64,000 nt of DNA from Mesorhizobium sp. 65-26 (GCA_001899205.1 MKVL01000004.1:62001-126000), one strand, 5' to 3'; shown: positions 9,811 through 22,037, numbered from the stretch's first letter. The notes: generated from the sequence alone by a model not told the origin. A program made the numbers and translations.

Positions 9811-10031
9811 GAGTTAACCCTAATTGTTCTTGCCGGCGAACAGGCCCCATTGAATTTGCTTCACAATCCTGTGAGGGCTGTTGCCGAAATGCCATAGTTG
9901 TGCGCTTACCGCGACGTCAGTCCTCGCATATAGTCATCACGCGCTTGGCAAGCAAAGCAAATGCCAGCATGAATGATTCTAGGAATGGCCGACTCGTGCG
10001 GCCGAAGTCTTGGCGGACAACGGATTCCCTC

Positions 10032-10649
10032 ATGCGCATGAAGTCGTTTGCAATGGCCGCTGCACTTGTGCTGTCGACCGCTATCAGTGGTTGCAGCACC
10101 ATCGGCTCGCAGATGTTTTCCAACAACTATGGCGCGGTCACCGATGCCGGCTATCAGTTGCCGCGGATCCCGATCGAGAAGGTCCCCGCCAAGTATCACC
10201 GGCAGGAAGTCGACTACGACACCAAGGAAAAGCCGGGCACCATCATCGTCGATACCCAGAACAAGTTCCTGTATTTCGTCGAGGGCGATGGCCGCGCGAT
10301 GCGCTATGGCATCGGCGTCGGCCGCGAGGGCTTCGAATGGCACGGCACCGCCCACATCGCGATCAAGCGCGAGTGGCCGACCTGGACGCCTCCCTCCGCC
10401 ATGATCAAGCGTCAGCCCGAGCTTGCCAAGTTCGCCGGCGGCATGGAGCCGGGGCTGAAGAACCCGCTCGGCGCGCGCGCCATGTATCTCTTCAACAAGG
10501 GCGGCGACATGGGCTACCGGCTGCATGGCAGCCCGGAATGGTTCTCGATCGGCAAGGCGATGTCGTCGGGCTGCATCCGTCTCATGAATCAGGACATCAT
10601 CGACCTCTACGACCGCGCCTCGGTGGGCGCCAAGGTCATCGTGATGTAG
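10032..10649 (+). CDS. L,D-transpeptidase lipoprotein (YkuD domain)
   Basis: 205 residues, starting at ATG 10032 (a second ATG lies two codons later). The signal peptide ends in a lipobox, AISGC, making Cys21 the likely lipidated residue. The YkuD domain spans about 68-205. It includes TIIVDTQNKFLYFVEGDGRA, the RLHGSPEW segment with His165 and the catalytic SSGCIRLMNQD with Cys181. Enzymes of this family make 3-3 peptidoglycan cross-links or attach outer-membrane proteins to peptidoglycan, which is important in Hyphomicrobiales. Upstream in-frame codons to 9900 lack signal-peptide character. A strong terminator follows at 10713. Confidence 0.92.
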   Translation: MRMKSFAMAAALVLSTAISGCSTIGSQMFSNNYGAVTDAGYQLPRIPIEKVPAKYHRQEVDYDTKEKPGTIIVDTQNKFLYFVEGDGRAMRYGIGVGREGFEWHGTAHIAIKREWPTWTPPSAMIKRQPELAKFAGGMEPGLKNPLGARAMYLFNKGGDMGYRLHGSPEWFSIGKAMSSGCIRLMNQDIIDLYDRASVGAKVIVM

Positions 10650-10712
10650 GCCGTCAGGCCAGCGAACGTTTCGTACGCGGACCGTCTAGGCAACAACGGA
10701 CGTCCCAGACAG

Positions 10713-10740
10713 AAAACCGGGCACTTTGGCCCGGTTTTTT
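10713..10740 (+). terminator. Intrinsic terminator after the L,D-transpeptidase gene
   Basis: A perfect 10-bp stem AAAACCGGGC / GCCCGGTTTT (10713-10722 and 10729-10738) with a 6-base loop is followed by a T-run. The A-run before and T-run after make it usable on both strands. The reverse-strand nifU-like gene ends just downstream at 10782. Confidence 0.9.
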
Positions 10741-10781
10741 GTTTTTCAAGTGCCCGGTTTTTCAGGCGAATGTGGAAGGCG

Positions 10782-11351
10782 TCAGGAAACCTGCTCGACC
10801 TGCTGAACCTCGGGCACGAAATGCCGCAGCAGGTTCTGGATGCCGTGCTTGAGTGTAGCCGTGGACGATGGGCAGCCGGCGCAGGCGCCCTTCATGTGCA
10901 GGAACACCGTGCCATTCTCGAAGCCGCGGAAGGTGATGTCGCCACCGTCCTGGGCAACCGCCGGACGCACGCGGGTGTCGAGCAGCTCCTTGATGGTGAT
11001 GACGAGTTCTTCGTCGGCCTTGTCGTAGAATTCGCCGTCATGGCCGGTCTCGGCGGACGGGCCGGCCTTGGCCATCACCGGCGCGCCCGACATGAAGTGC
11101 TCCATGATGGCGCCGAGGATGGCCGGCTTCAGATGCTGCCAGTCGGGACCGTCCTTGGTCACGGTGATGAAGTCGTAGCCGAAGAAGACGCCGGTCACGC
11201 CGGGGATTTCGAACAGGCGGCCGGCCAGCGGCGAGGCTTCGGCCGCGCCAGCGGCGTCGCGGAAGTCCGCCGTGCCTTCCAGCAGCACTTCCTTGCCGGG
11301 CAGGAATTTGAGCGTCGCCGGGTTCGGCGTCGATTCGGTCTGGATGAACAT
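10782..11351 (-). CDS. NifU/NfuA-type Fe-S cluster scaffold protein
   Basis: 189-residue protein with the two-domain layout of Nfu proteins. The N-terminal Nfu domain begins MFIQTESTPNPATLKFLPG and runs to about 90. The C-terminal NifU domain (about 112-185) has RPAVAQDGGDI and the cluster-binding GACAGCPSSTATLKHG with its CxxC pair. It carries and delivers Fe-S clusters to apoproteins. ATG 11351 was chosen because GGAG lies correctly upstream and homologues start there. An ATG at 11363 would add four residues. It forms part of the housekeeping run usp-trpS-murJ-glnD. Confidence 0.93.
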   Translation of the reverse strand: MFIQTESTPNPATLKFLPGKEVLLEGTADFRDAAGAAEASPLAGRLFEIPGVTGVFFGYDFITVTKDGPDWQHLKPAILGAIMEHFMSGAPVMAKAGPSAETGHDGEFYDKADEELVITIKELLDTRVRPAVAQDGGDITFRGFENGTVFLHMKGACAGCPSSTATLKHGIQNLLRHFVPEVQQVEQVS

Positions 11352-11473
11352 GGCTGTCTCCATGCCCTTTGGGCAGATAGTTTGGAATAATTCTAATTAG
11401 GCTCTCTTGGCCGGACATTCAAGCCAAAGGCGTCGCCGCAAGGCGTACCCGGGGGATGATTTTTCCAATCGGC

Positions 11474-11965
11474 TCAGGCCAGGCTGTCGATGTCCTCGTC
11501 GGAGAGGTTCTGCGGCACCACCGTCACCGGAATGGGGAAGGCGGCGCCCTTGCCGGCCACCGCGCCGACCAGCGGGCCAGGCCCTTCCTTGCCGGCGCCG
11601 GCGGCCAGAACCAGGATCGCGATGTCCTGGTCCTCCTCGATCAGCCTGTGGATCTCCTCGGTCGGCTTGCCCTCGCGCACCACCATTTCCGGCTCGATGC
11701 CGACCTTCTGGCGCGCCTTGTTGGCATAGCCGTCGAGTGCGGCGCGGGCCGTCGCGGTCGCCTCCTCGCGCATGATCTTCTCGACACCGAGCCAGTGCTG
11801 GAAGTCGTCGGGCTCGATGACGTAGAGCAGAACGAGCACGCCGCCGGTGTTCAGGGCGCGCTTCGACGCATAGGCAACGGCGCGCTCGCATTCCGGCGTG
11901 TCGTCGATGATTGCCAGGAACTTGCGGCGATGTCCGGCTTCGCGGCTGAGGCGTTTGGAGACCAT
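11474..11965 (-). CDS. Universal stress protein (UspA family)
   Basis: 163-residue cytoplasmic protein with one Usp domain. The N-terminal strand RKFLAIIDDTPECERAVAYA is followed by VLVLLYVIEP, the EMVVREGKPTEEI stretch and DIAILVLAAG. The glycine-rich segment GAVAGKGAAFPIPVTVVP replaces the textbook G-2X-G-9X-G(S/T) ATP loop only loosely, so nucleotide binding is uncertain. The ATG at 11965 (MVSKRLSREAG) is preferred. An upstream in-frame ATG at 12010 would add 15 residues with no domain function. It lies between trpS and the nifU-like gene on the same strand, an arrangement common in Hyphomicrobiales. Confidence 0.88.
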   Translation of the reverse strand: MVSKRLSREAGHRRKFLAIIDDTPECERAVAYASKRALNTGGVLVLLYVIEPDDFQHWLGVEKIMREEATATARAALDGYANKARQKVGIEPEMVVREGKPTEEIHRLIEEDQDIAILVLAAGAGKEGPGPLVGAVAGKGAAFPIPVTVVPQNLSDEDIDSLA

Positions 11966-12064
11966 GTCTATCAACCCGGTATGAATTTGGCTGCAATCTG
12001 CCACCGCCACGGACCGGCGGCAAGCGCCGCCGGCATGGCCGTGACGATCGACAGGCCGGGTCGA

Positions 12065-13132
12065 TCAGTCCTGCAGGAGACCGATGATGTCGCGCACCGA
12101 CCTCATCGTCGTCTCGGCGATGGCACGGGCGCGGTCGCCACCGTCCTTCAGCACGGCGTCGACATAGGCGCGGTCGCCCTGAATGCGGCGCATCTCGCTG
12201 GCGATGGGCGCCAGCTTCTCGACGGCCAGATCGGCAAGCGCCGGCTTGAACACCGAGAACTGCTGGCCGCCGAACTCCTTGAGTACCGCCTCCTTGGAGA
12301 TGTCGGCGAGGCCGGCATAGATGCCGACGAGGTTTTCCGCTTCCGGCCGGCTGGCCAGCCCGTCGACCTCGCTCGGCAAGGCCTCCGGATCGGTCTTGGC
12401 CTTGCGGATCTTCTTCGAGATCGTATCGGCGTCATCGGTCAGGTTGATGCGCGACAGGTCGGAGGGGTCCGACTTCGACATCTTCTTGGAGCCGTCGCGC
12501 AGGCTCATGATGCGCGCCGCCGGCCCGCCGATCACCGGCTCGGTGATCGGGAAATAGCCGTTCACCGTTTCCTCGCCGACCTGCATCTCGACTCCGATAC
12601 CGAGATCGGCGATGCGCTGCGAGAAGTCGTTGTTGAACTTCTGGGCGATGTCGCGGGTCAGTTCCAGATGCTGCTTCTGGTCCTCGCCCACCGGCACGTG
12701 GGTGGCGCGGTAAAGCAGGATGTCTGCGGCCATCAGGCTGGGATAGGCGAGCAGGCCCAGCGAAGCGTTCTCACGATCCTTGCCGGCCTTGTCCTTGAAC
12801 TGCGTCATGCGGTTCATCCAGCCGATGCGCGCCACACAGTTGAAGATCCAGGCGAGTTCGGCGTGCTGCATCACCCGCGACTGGTTGAACACGATGTGCT
12901 TCTTCGGATCGATGCCCGAGGCAAGGAACGCCGCGGTGATCGAGCGCGTCTGGTCCCTCAGGTCGTCATGCACGAGTTGAGCCGTCAGCGAATGCAGGTC
13001 GACGACGCAATAGATGCAGTCGGACGTGTCCTGGAGGGCGACGAATTTCTTGATGGCGCCGAGATAGTTGCCGAGATGCAGGTTGCCGGTCGGCTGGACG
13101 CCGGAGAAGACGAGTTGCTTGAAGGCGGTCAT
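12065..13132 (-). CDS. trpS: Tryptophanyl-tRNA synthetase
   Basis: Class I aminoacyl-tRNA synthetase charging tRNA-Trp. The 355-residue product has the HIGH-like motif GNLHLGNY near residue 17, the tryptophan-binding [15 protein letters not shown] segment and the KMSKS motif exactly ([11 protein letters not shown]). The start [16 protein letters not shown] at 13132 has GAGGAC nine bases upstream. The 47-residue in-frame extension before it is Arg/Ser-rich, overlaps the vapBC promoter and is rejected. murJ lies upstream on the same strand, but the divergent vapBC pair now sits between them. Confidence 0.97.
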   Translation of the reverse strand: MTAFKQLVFSGVQPTGNLHLGNYLGAIKKFVALQDTSDCIYCVVDLHSLTAQLVHDDLRDQTRSITAAFLASGIDPKKHIVFNQSRVMQHAELAWIFNCVARIGWMNRMTQFKDKAGKDRENASLGLLAYPSLMAADILLYRATHVPVGEDQKQHLELTRDIAQKFNNDFSQRIADLGIGVEMQVGEETVNGYFPITEPVIGGPAARIMSLRDGSKKMSKSDPSDLSRINLTDDADTISKKIRKAKTDPEALPSEVDGLASRPEAENLVGIYAGLADISKEAVLKEFGGQQFSVFKPALADLAVEKLAPIASEMRRIQGDRAYVDAVLKDGGDRARAIAETTMRSVRDIIGLLQD

Positions 13133-13251
13133 GATGTCCTCATGGCTTGTGGAGGGCCGTTTCGCGCGCGGCGAAAGTCTTTGCGACGCGCGCTTATGGA
13201 CGAGAGCGGAGGCGGGATCAAGAGGCTGCCGCCGCGAGGCAGAGCGCCGTG

Positions 13252-13292
13252 TTGACATGTAGATGTAGGTCACTACATAATCTTTACTACAT
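13252..13292 (+). promoter_or_regulatory. vapBC promoter with fourfold ATGTAG/CTACAT operator
   Basis: A consensus -35 TTGACA (13252-13257) and a -10 CATAAT (13276-13281, 18-base spacer) precede vapB. Overlapping them are two tandem copies of ATGTAG (13257-13262 and 13263-13268), then GTCA, then CTACAT (13273-13278) and a second CTACAT (13287-13292). The inner pair forms a 16-bp palindrome. Type II antitoxins normally bind such repeats in their own promoter, so autoregulation by VapB or the VapBC complex is the natural reading. Confidence 0.75.
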
Positions 13293-13307
13293 TAGAGGCC
13301 TGAGCCC

Positions 13308-13553
13308 ATGACGATCAACATCAACAACAAGGAAGCAGACAGCCTGACGCGAGCCTTCGCCAGGATGGAAGGCGTGGGCATCACCGAAGCGATTGTCATT
13401 GCAATGCGCGAGGCACTGGAGCGTCGTCGAAATCGCGAGACCCCGCTTGAGACGGCGGCACGGCTACGGGCTGAATTCGGGGTCAAGCTCAGCGAGCAGG
13501 CGCGCAAACCGCTGCCGCGCTCGGTCTATGATGAGATATCCGGCGACCAGTGA
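13308..13553 (+). CDS. vapB: VapB-type antitoxin
   Basis: 81-residue antitoxin of the Rv0623-like (PSK) VapB family. Residues 1-40 carry the ribbon-helix-helix region (MTININNKEADSLTRAFARM, then GITEAIVIAMREALERRRN). The C-terminal half, LETAARLRAEFGVKLSEQAR followed by SVYDEISGDQ, is the usual toxin-wrapping segment. GAGG lies ten bases upstream of the ATG. Its stop overlaps the vapC start by one base, giving tight translational coupling. It should bind the repeat array at 13257-13292. Confidence 0.9.
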   Translation: MTININNKEADSLTRAFARMEGVGITEAIVIAMREALERRRNRETPLETAARLRAEFGVKLSEQARKPLPRSVYDEISGDQ

Positions 13554-13957
13554 TGTTCATCGACGCCGCCGCGATCGTCGCCATGTTGAGCAACGAGGCC
13601 GAGGCCGACCGGTGCGCGCGCGCGCTCGTGGGCGCTTCGGCCCCTTTTACCTCTGCGATTGCCGTGTGGGAGGCGGCGATGGCGTTGTCGCGGCCGGAAA
13701 AGCTGGCTCTGCCGCTTGCCATATGCGCTGAGATCGTGGGCCGCTTTCTTGAAGAACGCGCCATCGCATTGCGAGAGCTCCCGCCGGCCCCGGAGGCGAC
13801 ATCGTTGTCGGTCGAGGCTGCGTCGCGGTTTCGCAACAACGCCATTCGCTTGAATATGGCGGATTGTTTCCATTACGCCTGCGCGCGCTATTACGCCGTT
13901 CCCATACTCTCCACGGCCGACGAATTCAGGCTCACGGATCTGGAGACTGTTCCTTGA
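13553..13957 (+). CDS. vapC: VapC-type PIN-domain ribonuclease toxin
   Basis: 134-residue PIN-domain toxin. The four acidic residues that bind Mg2+/Mn2+ in VapC enzymes are all present: Asp4 (MFIDAAAI), Glu40 (AVWEAAMAL), Asp104 (MADCFHYACA) and Asp123 (STADEF). The toxin should therefore be active. VapC toxins cleave tRNA or rRNA loops and stop translation. ATG 13553 is preferred; a GTG one codon earlier is possible. The last 26 bases overlap the 3' end of convergent murJ, so the pair landed very tightly against that gene. Confidence 0.92.
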   Translation: MFIDAAAIVAMLSNEAEADRCARALVGASAPFTSAIAVWEAAMALSRPEKLALPLAICAEIVGRFLEERAIALRELPPAPEATSLSVEAASRFRNNAIRLNMADCFHYACARYYAVPILSTADEFRLTDLETVP

Positions 13958-15530
13958 TCGCGGGCTGGGCCCGGCGCCCGACATTGCGCCGGATCATGCC
14001 AAGGTCCGCGCCGCCGGTGCCGAAGGCGGTGATGAAGTAGATCAGCGCGCCGCCGCCGACGAGGCCGAGCACGGTCGTCGCCTTGACGAGCAGCGGGACG
14101 CCGCGCACGAGCCGGTCGGCCAGCCAGTGCTGGGCGAAATAGAGCGCCACCGCCATGACGACAGCGGCAAGGACCAGGCGCGGTATGCGCTTGAGCAGCG
14201 GGATGTCGCGGCCCCAGTGGCCGCGCCTGATCAGCATGGCGAGCAGCATCAGCGCGTTGACCCAGCCGGCGACGGCGGAGGCCACCGCGATGCCCGGCGC
14301 GCCCATGGAGGGAAACAGCGTCAGCGCCGTGACCACGTTCACCGCCACGGAAATGGCGGCGAAGACCATCGGCGTGCGCGTATCCTCGCGCGCGAAATAG
14401 CCCGGCGTGAATGCCTTGATCAGCACGAAGGCCGGCAGGCCGAGGCCGAAGATCGCCAGGATCGCCGCCACCGTCGGCGTCGAATTGTTGGTCGCGAAGG
14501 CGCCGCGCTCATAGACCAGTCGCACGATCGGTTCCGACATCACGAACAGCGCCGCCGCTGCCGGAAGCGTCATGAACAGGGTGAATTCGACCGAGCGGTT
14601 CTGCAGGTTGGCGGCTTCGATGAGGTTGCCGGACTTCAGCGCCCGCGACAGTTCGGGCAGGAGCACGATGGCGACCGCAACGCCGACCACGCCGAGCGGC
14701 AGCTGGTAGATGCGGTCGGCATAGGCGAGCGACGACACGGCGCTGTTCTGCCCAGAGGCGATGGCGGTGCCGATCAGCTGGTTGATCTGGGTTATGCCGC
14801 CGGTGATCGCCGCCGGCAGCGCCAGTACCAGCAGCCGCTTGACCGAGGGCGTCATGCGCGGGCGGCGGAAGCCGATGGAGATGCCGGCATTGCGCACGGC
14901 CACCCAGACGATGGCCAGTTGCACCAGCCCCGCCGCCAGCACGCCCCAGGCCAGGCCGAAGCCCACATCATGGGCGTTCGAGCCGTTGTACCAGGCATAG
15001 GCGAGCACGCCGATCAGGATGACGTTGAGGAACACCGGCGCCACCGCGGCGGCGAAGTACCGGCGCAGCGAATTCAGCATGCCGGCCATCATGGCGCCGA
15101 GCGACATGCAGATCAGGTACGGGAACATGATGGTGGCCAGCGCCACCGTCGTGTCGAACTTGCCGGGCGTGCTGGCGAAGCCAGGCGCGACCATGTAGCG
15201 GACGATCAGCGGCATCGCCAGTTCCATGACGATGGTCAGCGCCAGCAGCGCGGTGAACAGAACGCCGAACACTTCCTCGGAGAAGCGCTTGGCGCCGTCC
15301 GTGCCGTGCGTCTCGATCTCCTTGGCGAACAGCGGCACGAAGGCGGCATTGAAGGCGCCCTCGGCGAACAGCCGGCGGAAAGTGTTGGGGAACTGGAAGG
15401 CGGCGTTGAAGGCGTCGGCGACCGGTCCGGTGCCGAGCGCCGCCGCCATCAGCATTTCGCGGCCGAAGCCGAGCGCGCGGCTCATCAGCGTGCCGGAAGC
15501 GACCGTAGCGAATTTCTTGACGAGACTCAT
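13932..15530 (-). CDS. murJ: Lipid II flippase MurJ (MviN)
   Basis: Integral membrane protein of 532 residues with about 14 hydrophobic segments. It moves lipid-linked peptidoglycan precursor across the inner membrane and is normally essential. Family landmarks are SRALGFGREMLMAAALGTGP near the N-terminus, then ADAFNAAFQFPNTFRRLFAE, GAFNAAFVPLFAKE and LPLGVVGVAVAIVLLPELSR. The product is full length and the start MSLVKKFATVASGTLMSRA is unambiguous. It lies 46 bases downstream of glnD on the same strand, a conserved neighbour pair. Its 3' end overlaps vapC. Confidence 0.96.
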   Translation of the reverse strand: MSLVKKFATVASGTLMSRALGFGREMLMAAALGTGPVADAFNAAFQFPNTFRRLFAEGAFNAAFVPLFAKEIETHGTDGAKRFSEEVFGVLFTALLALTIVMELAMPLIVRYMVAPGFASTPGKFDTTVALATIMFPYLICMSLGAMMAGMLNSLRRYFAAAVAPVFLNVILIGVLAYAWYNGSNAHDVGFGLAWGVLAAGLVQLAIVWVAVRNAGISIGFRRPRMTPSVKRLLVLALPAAITGGITQINQLIGTAIASGQNSAVSSLAYADRIYQLPLGVVGVAVAIVLLPELSRALKSGNLIEAANLQNRSVEFTLFMTLPAAAALFVMSEPIVRLVYERGAFATNNSTPTVAAILAIFGLGLPAFVLIKAFTPGYFAREDTRTPMVFAAISVAVNVVTALTLFPSMGAPGIAVASAVAGWVNALMLLAMLIRRGHWGRDIPLLKRIPRLVLAAVVMAVALYFAQHWLADRLVRGVPLLVKATTVLGLVGGGALIYFITAFGTGGADLGMIRRNVGRRAQPAIKEQSPDP

Positions 15531-15576
15531 GCGCTTGGAAGATGCCTGCTTGGTGGTGGGAAGATGGTGGAGAGGG

Positions 15577-18393
15577 TCACTCGGCGGCCGCCTTGGCCTT
15601 GCCGCGCTCCGCCGCGGCTCCTTCCAGGACCGCCACCAGCCTTGCGCGGATCGCGGCGATCCGCGCCGGACTGTCGATCTTCTGGCCGGTGAGGTCGGTG
15701 ACGTAGAAGGTGTCGATCACCTTCTCGCCGAAGGTGGTGATGTGAGCGGAGGCGATGTCGAGCGAAAGGTCCGACAGCGTGCCGGTGATCTCCGAAAGCA
15801 GGCCCGGCCGGTCGAGCCCCTCGACCTCGATCACCGAGAAGCGGTTCGACAGCGTGTTGCGGATCTCCGCGCGCGGCGGGATGCGGAAGACCTTGGCGCC
15901 GCGCCGCGGCTTGGCGCGCTTCTCGATCATCTCGGGCAGCCAGCTCTTGCCGAGCAGCACGTCCTCGATCAGGTGGCCGACACGTTCGGCGCGGCGGCGC
16001 TCGTCCTCGTCGCGGTCGAATTCCCGCGAGATCAGGATGGTGTCCAGCGCGCGCCCGTCCGAGGTGGTGAAGATCTGCGCGTCGACGATGTTGCCGCCCG
16101 CCGCCGCGCAGGCGCCGGCGATGATCGACAGCAGGCGCGGATGGTCCGGCGCCAGCACGGTGATCTCGGTCACCGCCTCAAACTCGTGCGTCTTGACCAT
16201 GGTGGCGAGTTTCTTGCCGGCGGCGTCCGCCTCGCGGACGAACTCGGCATGGCGCAACTGGTCGGCGAGATCGACGGTCAGGAGATAGTTCTCATAGTGC
16301 AGGCCGACATAGCGCTTGCGGGCCTCCTCGGGCCAACCGGCGAGTGCGTTGCCAAGCTGCTCCCGCGCGGCGGCCGTGCGCTCGGCGCGCGACACTTCCG
16401 AGAAGCCGCCGGTCAGGAGCAGCTCGGTCTCGTAGTAGAGCGTGCGCAGCAACTGTCCCTTCCAGCCGTTCCACACGCCGGGCCCGACGCCCCTGATGTC
16501 GCAGATGGTGAGGATGAGCAGCAACTTCAGTCGCTCGACTGACTGCACGATCGAGGCGAAGTCCTCGATGGTCTTGCGGTCGTTGAGGTCGCGGGTCTGC
16601 GCCGTCATCGACATGACGAGGTGGTTCTCGACCAGCCAGGCGACCGTCTCGGTGTCCGCCGCCGACAGCCCCATATGCGGGCATATGCGCCGGGCAATGC
16701 GCGCGCCTGCCTCGGAATGGTCCTCAGGCCGTCCCTTGGCGATGTCGTGCAGCAGCACGGCCACGTAAAGCGCCTCGCGGCTTTTGCGCAGGCCGGGCAT
16801 CAGCGTGTGCGACAGCGGATGCGCCTTCTCGCCGTCGCCGCGCTCGATCTCGGAGAGCACGCCGATACAGCGGATCAGATGCTCGTCCACCGTGTAGTGG
16901 TGGTACATCGAGAACTGCATCATGGCGACGATCTTGCCGAAGTCCGGGATCAGCCTGCCGAGCAGGCCGGCCTCGTTCATGCGCCTCAGATTGAGCTCGG
17001 GGTTGCGGTCCGACGTGAGGATGTCGAGGAACAGCCGGTTGGCCTCCTCGTCGCGCCGGAGCGACTTGTTGACCAGGCCGAGCGAGCGCGTCAGCAGCTT
17101 CAGCGCGTCGGGGTGGAATTCCAGCCCGTGCCGGTCGGCGAACCAGAACAGCCGCAGCAGGTTGACGGGATCGCGCTCGAACACCTGGTCGTCGGCGATG
17201 TTGATGCGGTGGTTGTCGACGATGAAGTCGGTGGTGCCGGCGAGCTTGCGCTTGCGTCTGGAGAAGGTGAGGAAGATGCGGTTGAAGCCGGGCACATGCT
17301 TGGCCTGCTCTTCCTCGAGCGCCGCGCAGAAGATGCGGGTGAGATCGCCCACGTCCTTGGCGACCAGGAAGTAGTGCTTCATGAAGCGCTCGACAGCGGA
17401 CAGGCCGGGGTGGCTGGTGTAGCCCAGCCGTTCGGCGATCTCGCGCTGGATGTCGAAATGCAGCCGCTCTTCGGCCTTGCCGGTGAGGAAATGCATGTGG
17501 CAGCGCACCGCCCACAGGAAGTCCTCGGCCTTCTGGAACTGGTTGTACTCGCCCTGCGTGAAGACGCCCTTCTCGACCAGTTCCTCGCCCGTGCGCACCC
17601 GGTAGAAGTACTTGCCGATCCAGAACAGCGTGTGCAGGTCGCGCAAGCCGCCCTTGCCGTCCTTGACGTTCGGCTCGACCAGGTAGCGGCTTTCGCCGGC
17701 CTTGGCATGGCGCGCGTCGCGCTCGGCAAGCTTGGCCTGGACATATTCCGGGCCTGTCGTGCTCACCACCTCGCGGTCGAAGCGGGTGAGCAACTCGTCA
17801 TGCAGCTTGCGTTCGCCCCACAGGAAGCGGGCCTCCAGGATGGATGTGCGGATGGTGATGTCGGTGCGCGACAGCCTGAGGCACTCGTCGATGTTGCGCG
17901 TCGCGTGGCCGACCTTCAGCCCGAGGTCCCACAGCATGTAGAGCATGTACTCGACGACCTGCTCGCCCCATGGCGTCTGCTTGTAGGGGAGCAGGAACAG
18001 AAGATCGATGTCGGAGCCGGGCGCCAGCGTGCCGCGGCCATAACCGCCGACGGCGATCACCGCCATGCGTTCGGCGGCGGAAGGGTTCTTGACGCGATAG
18101 ACATGCGTCGCCGCGAAGTCGTAGAGCGCGCGGATCAACTCGTCCATCAGATGCGACAGCCGTTCGGCGCAAGCCGTGCCGCCGCCATCTTCCCTGAGCA
18201 TCCGCTCGGCGACCTTGCGCCCCTCGGAAAGCCTGGCCTTCAGCAACTGCACGACGCCGGCGCGCGTGGCGGGGCCGGAGCCGTCGCCGGCCGTGGCCGC
18301 CGTCAGCGCCGTCATGTCGCGGCGCAGGGCTTCGCCGTCGATCAATTCCTCGAGCTTCAGGGAGATTCTTGCCATGTCAGCGGGTCGGCCCAT
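15577..18393 (-). CDS. glnD: PII uridylyltransferase / uridylyl-removing enzyme GlnD
   Basis: 938-residue nitrogen-status sensor that uridylylates PII proteins when glutamine is low and removes UMP when it is high. The domains are in order. The nucleotidyltransferase core has [18 protein letters not shown] near 120. A central HD domain has [11 protein letters not shown], then [15 protein letters not shown]. Two C-terminal ACT domains follow, starting near [17 protein letters not shown] and [17 protein letters not shown], and sense glutamine. ATG 18393 is used; ATG 18375 ([10 protein letters not shown]) is a possible alternative. murJ follows. In relatives mutS is the close upstream neighbour, but here a four-gene insertion intervenes. 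Confidence 0.97.
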   Translation of the reverse strand: MGRPADMARISLKLEELIDGEALRRDMTALTAATAGDGSGPATRAGVVQLLKARLSEGRKVAERMLREDGGGTACAERLSHLMDELIRALYDFAATHVYRVKNPSAAERMAVIAVGGYGRGTLAPGSDIDLLFLLPYKQTPWGEQVVEYMLYMLWDLGLKVGHATRNIDECLRLSRTDITIRTSILEARFLWGERKLHDELLTRFDREVVSTTGPEYVQAKLAERDARHAKAGESRYLVEPNVKDGKGGLRDLHTLFWIGKYFYRVRTGEELVEKGVFTQGEYNQFQKAEDFLWAVRCHMHFLTGKAEERLHFDIQREIAERLGYTSHPGLSAVERFMKHYFLVAKDVGDLTRIFCAALEEEQAKHVPGFNRIFLTFSRRKRKLAGTTDFIVDNHRINIADDQVFERDPVNLLRLFWFADRHGLEFHPDALKLLTRSLGLVNKSLRRDEEANRLFLDILTSDRNPELNLRRMNEAGLLGRLIPDFGKIVAMMQFSMYHHYTVDEHLIRCIGVLSEIERGDGEKAHPLSHTLMPGLRKSREALYVAVLLHDIAKGRPEDHSEAGARIARRICPHMGLSAADTETVAWLVENHLVMSMTAQTRDLNDRKTIEDFASIVQSVERLKLLLILTICDIRGVGPGVWNGWKGQLLRTLYYETELLLTGGFSEVSRAERTAAAREQLGNALAGWPEEARKRYVGLHYENYLLTVDLADQLRHAEFVREADAAGKKLATMVKTHEFEAVTEITVLAPDHPRLLSIIAGACAAAGGNIVDAQIFTTSDGRALDTILISREFDRDEDERRRAERVGHLIEDVLLGKSWLPEMIEKRAKPRRGAKVFRIPPRAEIRNTLSNRFSVIEVEGLDRPGLLSEITGTLSDLSLDIASAHITTFGEKVIDTFYVTDLTGQKIDSPARIAAIRARLVAVLEGAAAERGKAKAAAE

Positions 18394-18509
18394 AGCAATC
18401 CCGGGAAAAACACGCTGCGGTCTTCCATCCGTAATTGCACAAGAACAAATAGTCGGAGCGGTCCGCCGATTCCACGAAAAGCGGCACCGCTCCTGCTTTT
18501 CGGCGGCGT

Positions 18510-19361
18510 CTATAGCGCGTTTTCTCGGTGCTGGATATGGGGCCGCACCCGCTGGCCGCGATAGTCGAAGGGGATGATCCTGGTCTGCCGTAATCGCAGC
18601 GCATGCCGGAGTTGGTCAACCAACCGCCTGATTTCGGTCGTCACCCTCTTCTTCAGCGATTTCCCGGGCTTGGACTTGCCGCTGCCCGCCAGCCACTGAT
18701 CCAGCCGCTCCTGCCTGAGCAGGCTCGGCAGTCCCACGGCCCTCTCGCCCAGGAACTGGTCCTGCAGGCACAGCGCCGGCACCATCTGGTAGATTCTCCG
18801 GCCCGCCGGCACGCTGAAGATGGGGTTGAAGACAATATGGTCGACCGGGATGCCGATATCGACCGTTTCGCCGAGCAGATCGCGCGCCGCCTGCCTGGAG
18901 ACTATGTAGCCTGCCGTGCCGAGATGAACGCTGTGGAGTCTGGACAGCGAAAAACCGTCGACAGGCAGGTTGCATCGCTGGCCGACCACCGTTTTCTTCA
19001 GGAATGTTTCCAGCTTGACGACGTCGGCGTCGGCGGGAATCCAGCCGGCATCGCGAAGCAGCCTTTCCGCTCCGTCGCTAAGGACCACGTCGTCCTCGAA
19101 GATGGCGCAATAGGGATCGTTGCCTTGGGCAACGATTTCCCAGCATCTGCGGTGGCTCATCAGGCAGGCTATTTCGCTGTCGGTCAGGCGCCATCCGAGG
19201 CTGCGCGGCACCCGCAGCGGAATCTGGGCCAGGTCGGGCCGCAGCCGCGCGTCAACCGCCGCCACGCGCTCGAAGGCGATGCCGAGCCTGCCGAATTCAG
19301 CGGTCACATGGGCAAGCCTCTCGCTGGAGCGATCGAGGTTGATGACCAGACATTTCATCAT
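18510..19361 (-). CDS. Glycosyltransferase family 25 (LPS-type)
   Basis: 283-residue enzyme of family GT25, which adds sugars (often galactose) to lipooligosaccharide cores. Seen are the N-terminal [20 protein letters not shown], the [17 protein letters not shown] block and the metal-binding [11 protein letters not shown], then [16 protein letters not shown]. It is expected to act at the cytoplasmic membrane surface. The start [10 protein letters not shown] at 19361 begins the domain directly, and the upstream extension was rejected. It faces away from copA, with only 108 bases up to the copA promoter. No other polysaccharide gene is adjacent, so it looks like a single inserted gene. Confidence 0.88.
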   Translation of the reverse strand: MMKCLVINLDRSSERLAHVTAEFGRLGIAFERVAAVDARLRPDLAQIPLRVPRSLGWRLTDSEIACLMSHRRCWEIVAQGNDPYCAIFEDDVVLSDGAERLLRDAGWIPADADVVKLETFLKKTVVGQRCNLPVDGFSLSRLHSVHLGTAGYIVSRQAARDLLGETVDIGIPVDHIVFNPIFSVPAGRRIYQMVPALCLQDQFLGERAVGLPSLLRQERLDQWLAGSGKSKPGKSLKKRVTTEIRRLVDQLRHALRLRQTRIIPFDYRGQRVRPHIQHRENAL

Positions 19362-19469
19362 TCGTGAGGCGGTCGGTGCGGGTGGGCTTGAGAATGAAGG
19401 CGTCAATAGCACAGGTCGCCAGGCGCGCGCGCCCTTTTTACGTCGGCGCAACAAAATGCGGGCCTGCCC

Positions 19470-19500
19470 TTGACCTTCCAGTCACTGGAAGCCCTACCTC
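19470..19500 (+). promoter_or_regulatory. CueR/HmrR-type copper promoter of copA
   Basis: A -35 TTGACC (19470-19475) and a -10-like TACCTC (19495-19500) are separated by 19 bases, the over-long spacing typical of MerR-family promoters. The spacer carries a perfect palindrome CTTCCAG-TCA-CTGGAAG (19475-19491), close to known CueR sites with CTTCC...GGAAG arms. The copA ATG lies 33 bases past the -10. A CueR gene is present at 9406-9810, making it the probable activator. Confidence 0.85.
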
Positions 19501-19532
19501 TGCTTCGAAACGAAGATTCCGGGACCTTTCAG

Positions 19533-22037
<2,505 letters not shown>

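Noticed and set aside
13133-13273. N-terminal extension of trpS by 47 codons
   Set aside because: It overlaps the vapBC promoter, is Arg/Ser-rich and lacks synthetase features. A good ribosome-binding site precedes the internal ATG at 13132.
19470-19532. TTG start for copA at 19470
   Set aside because: This codon is the first three bases of the -35 element of the copper promoter, and translation from it would read through the operator. The ATG at 19533 begins the His-rich leader.
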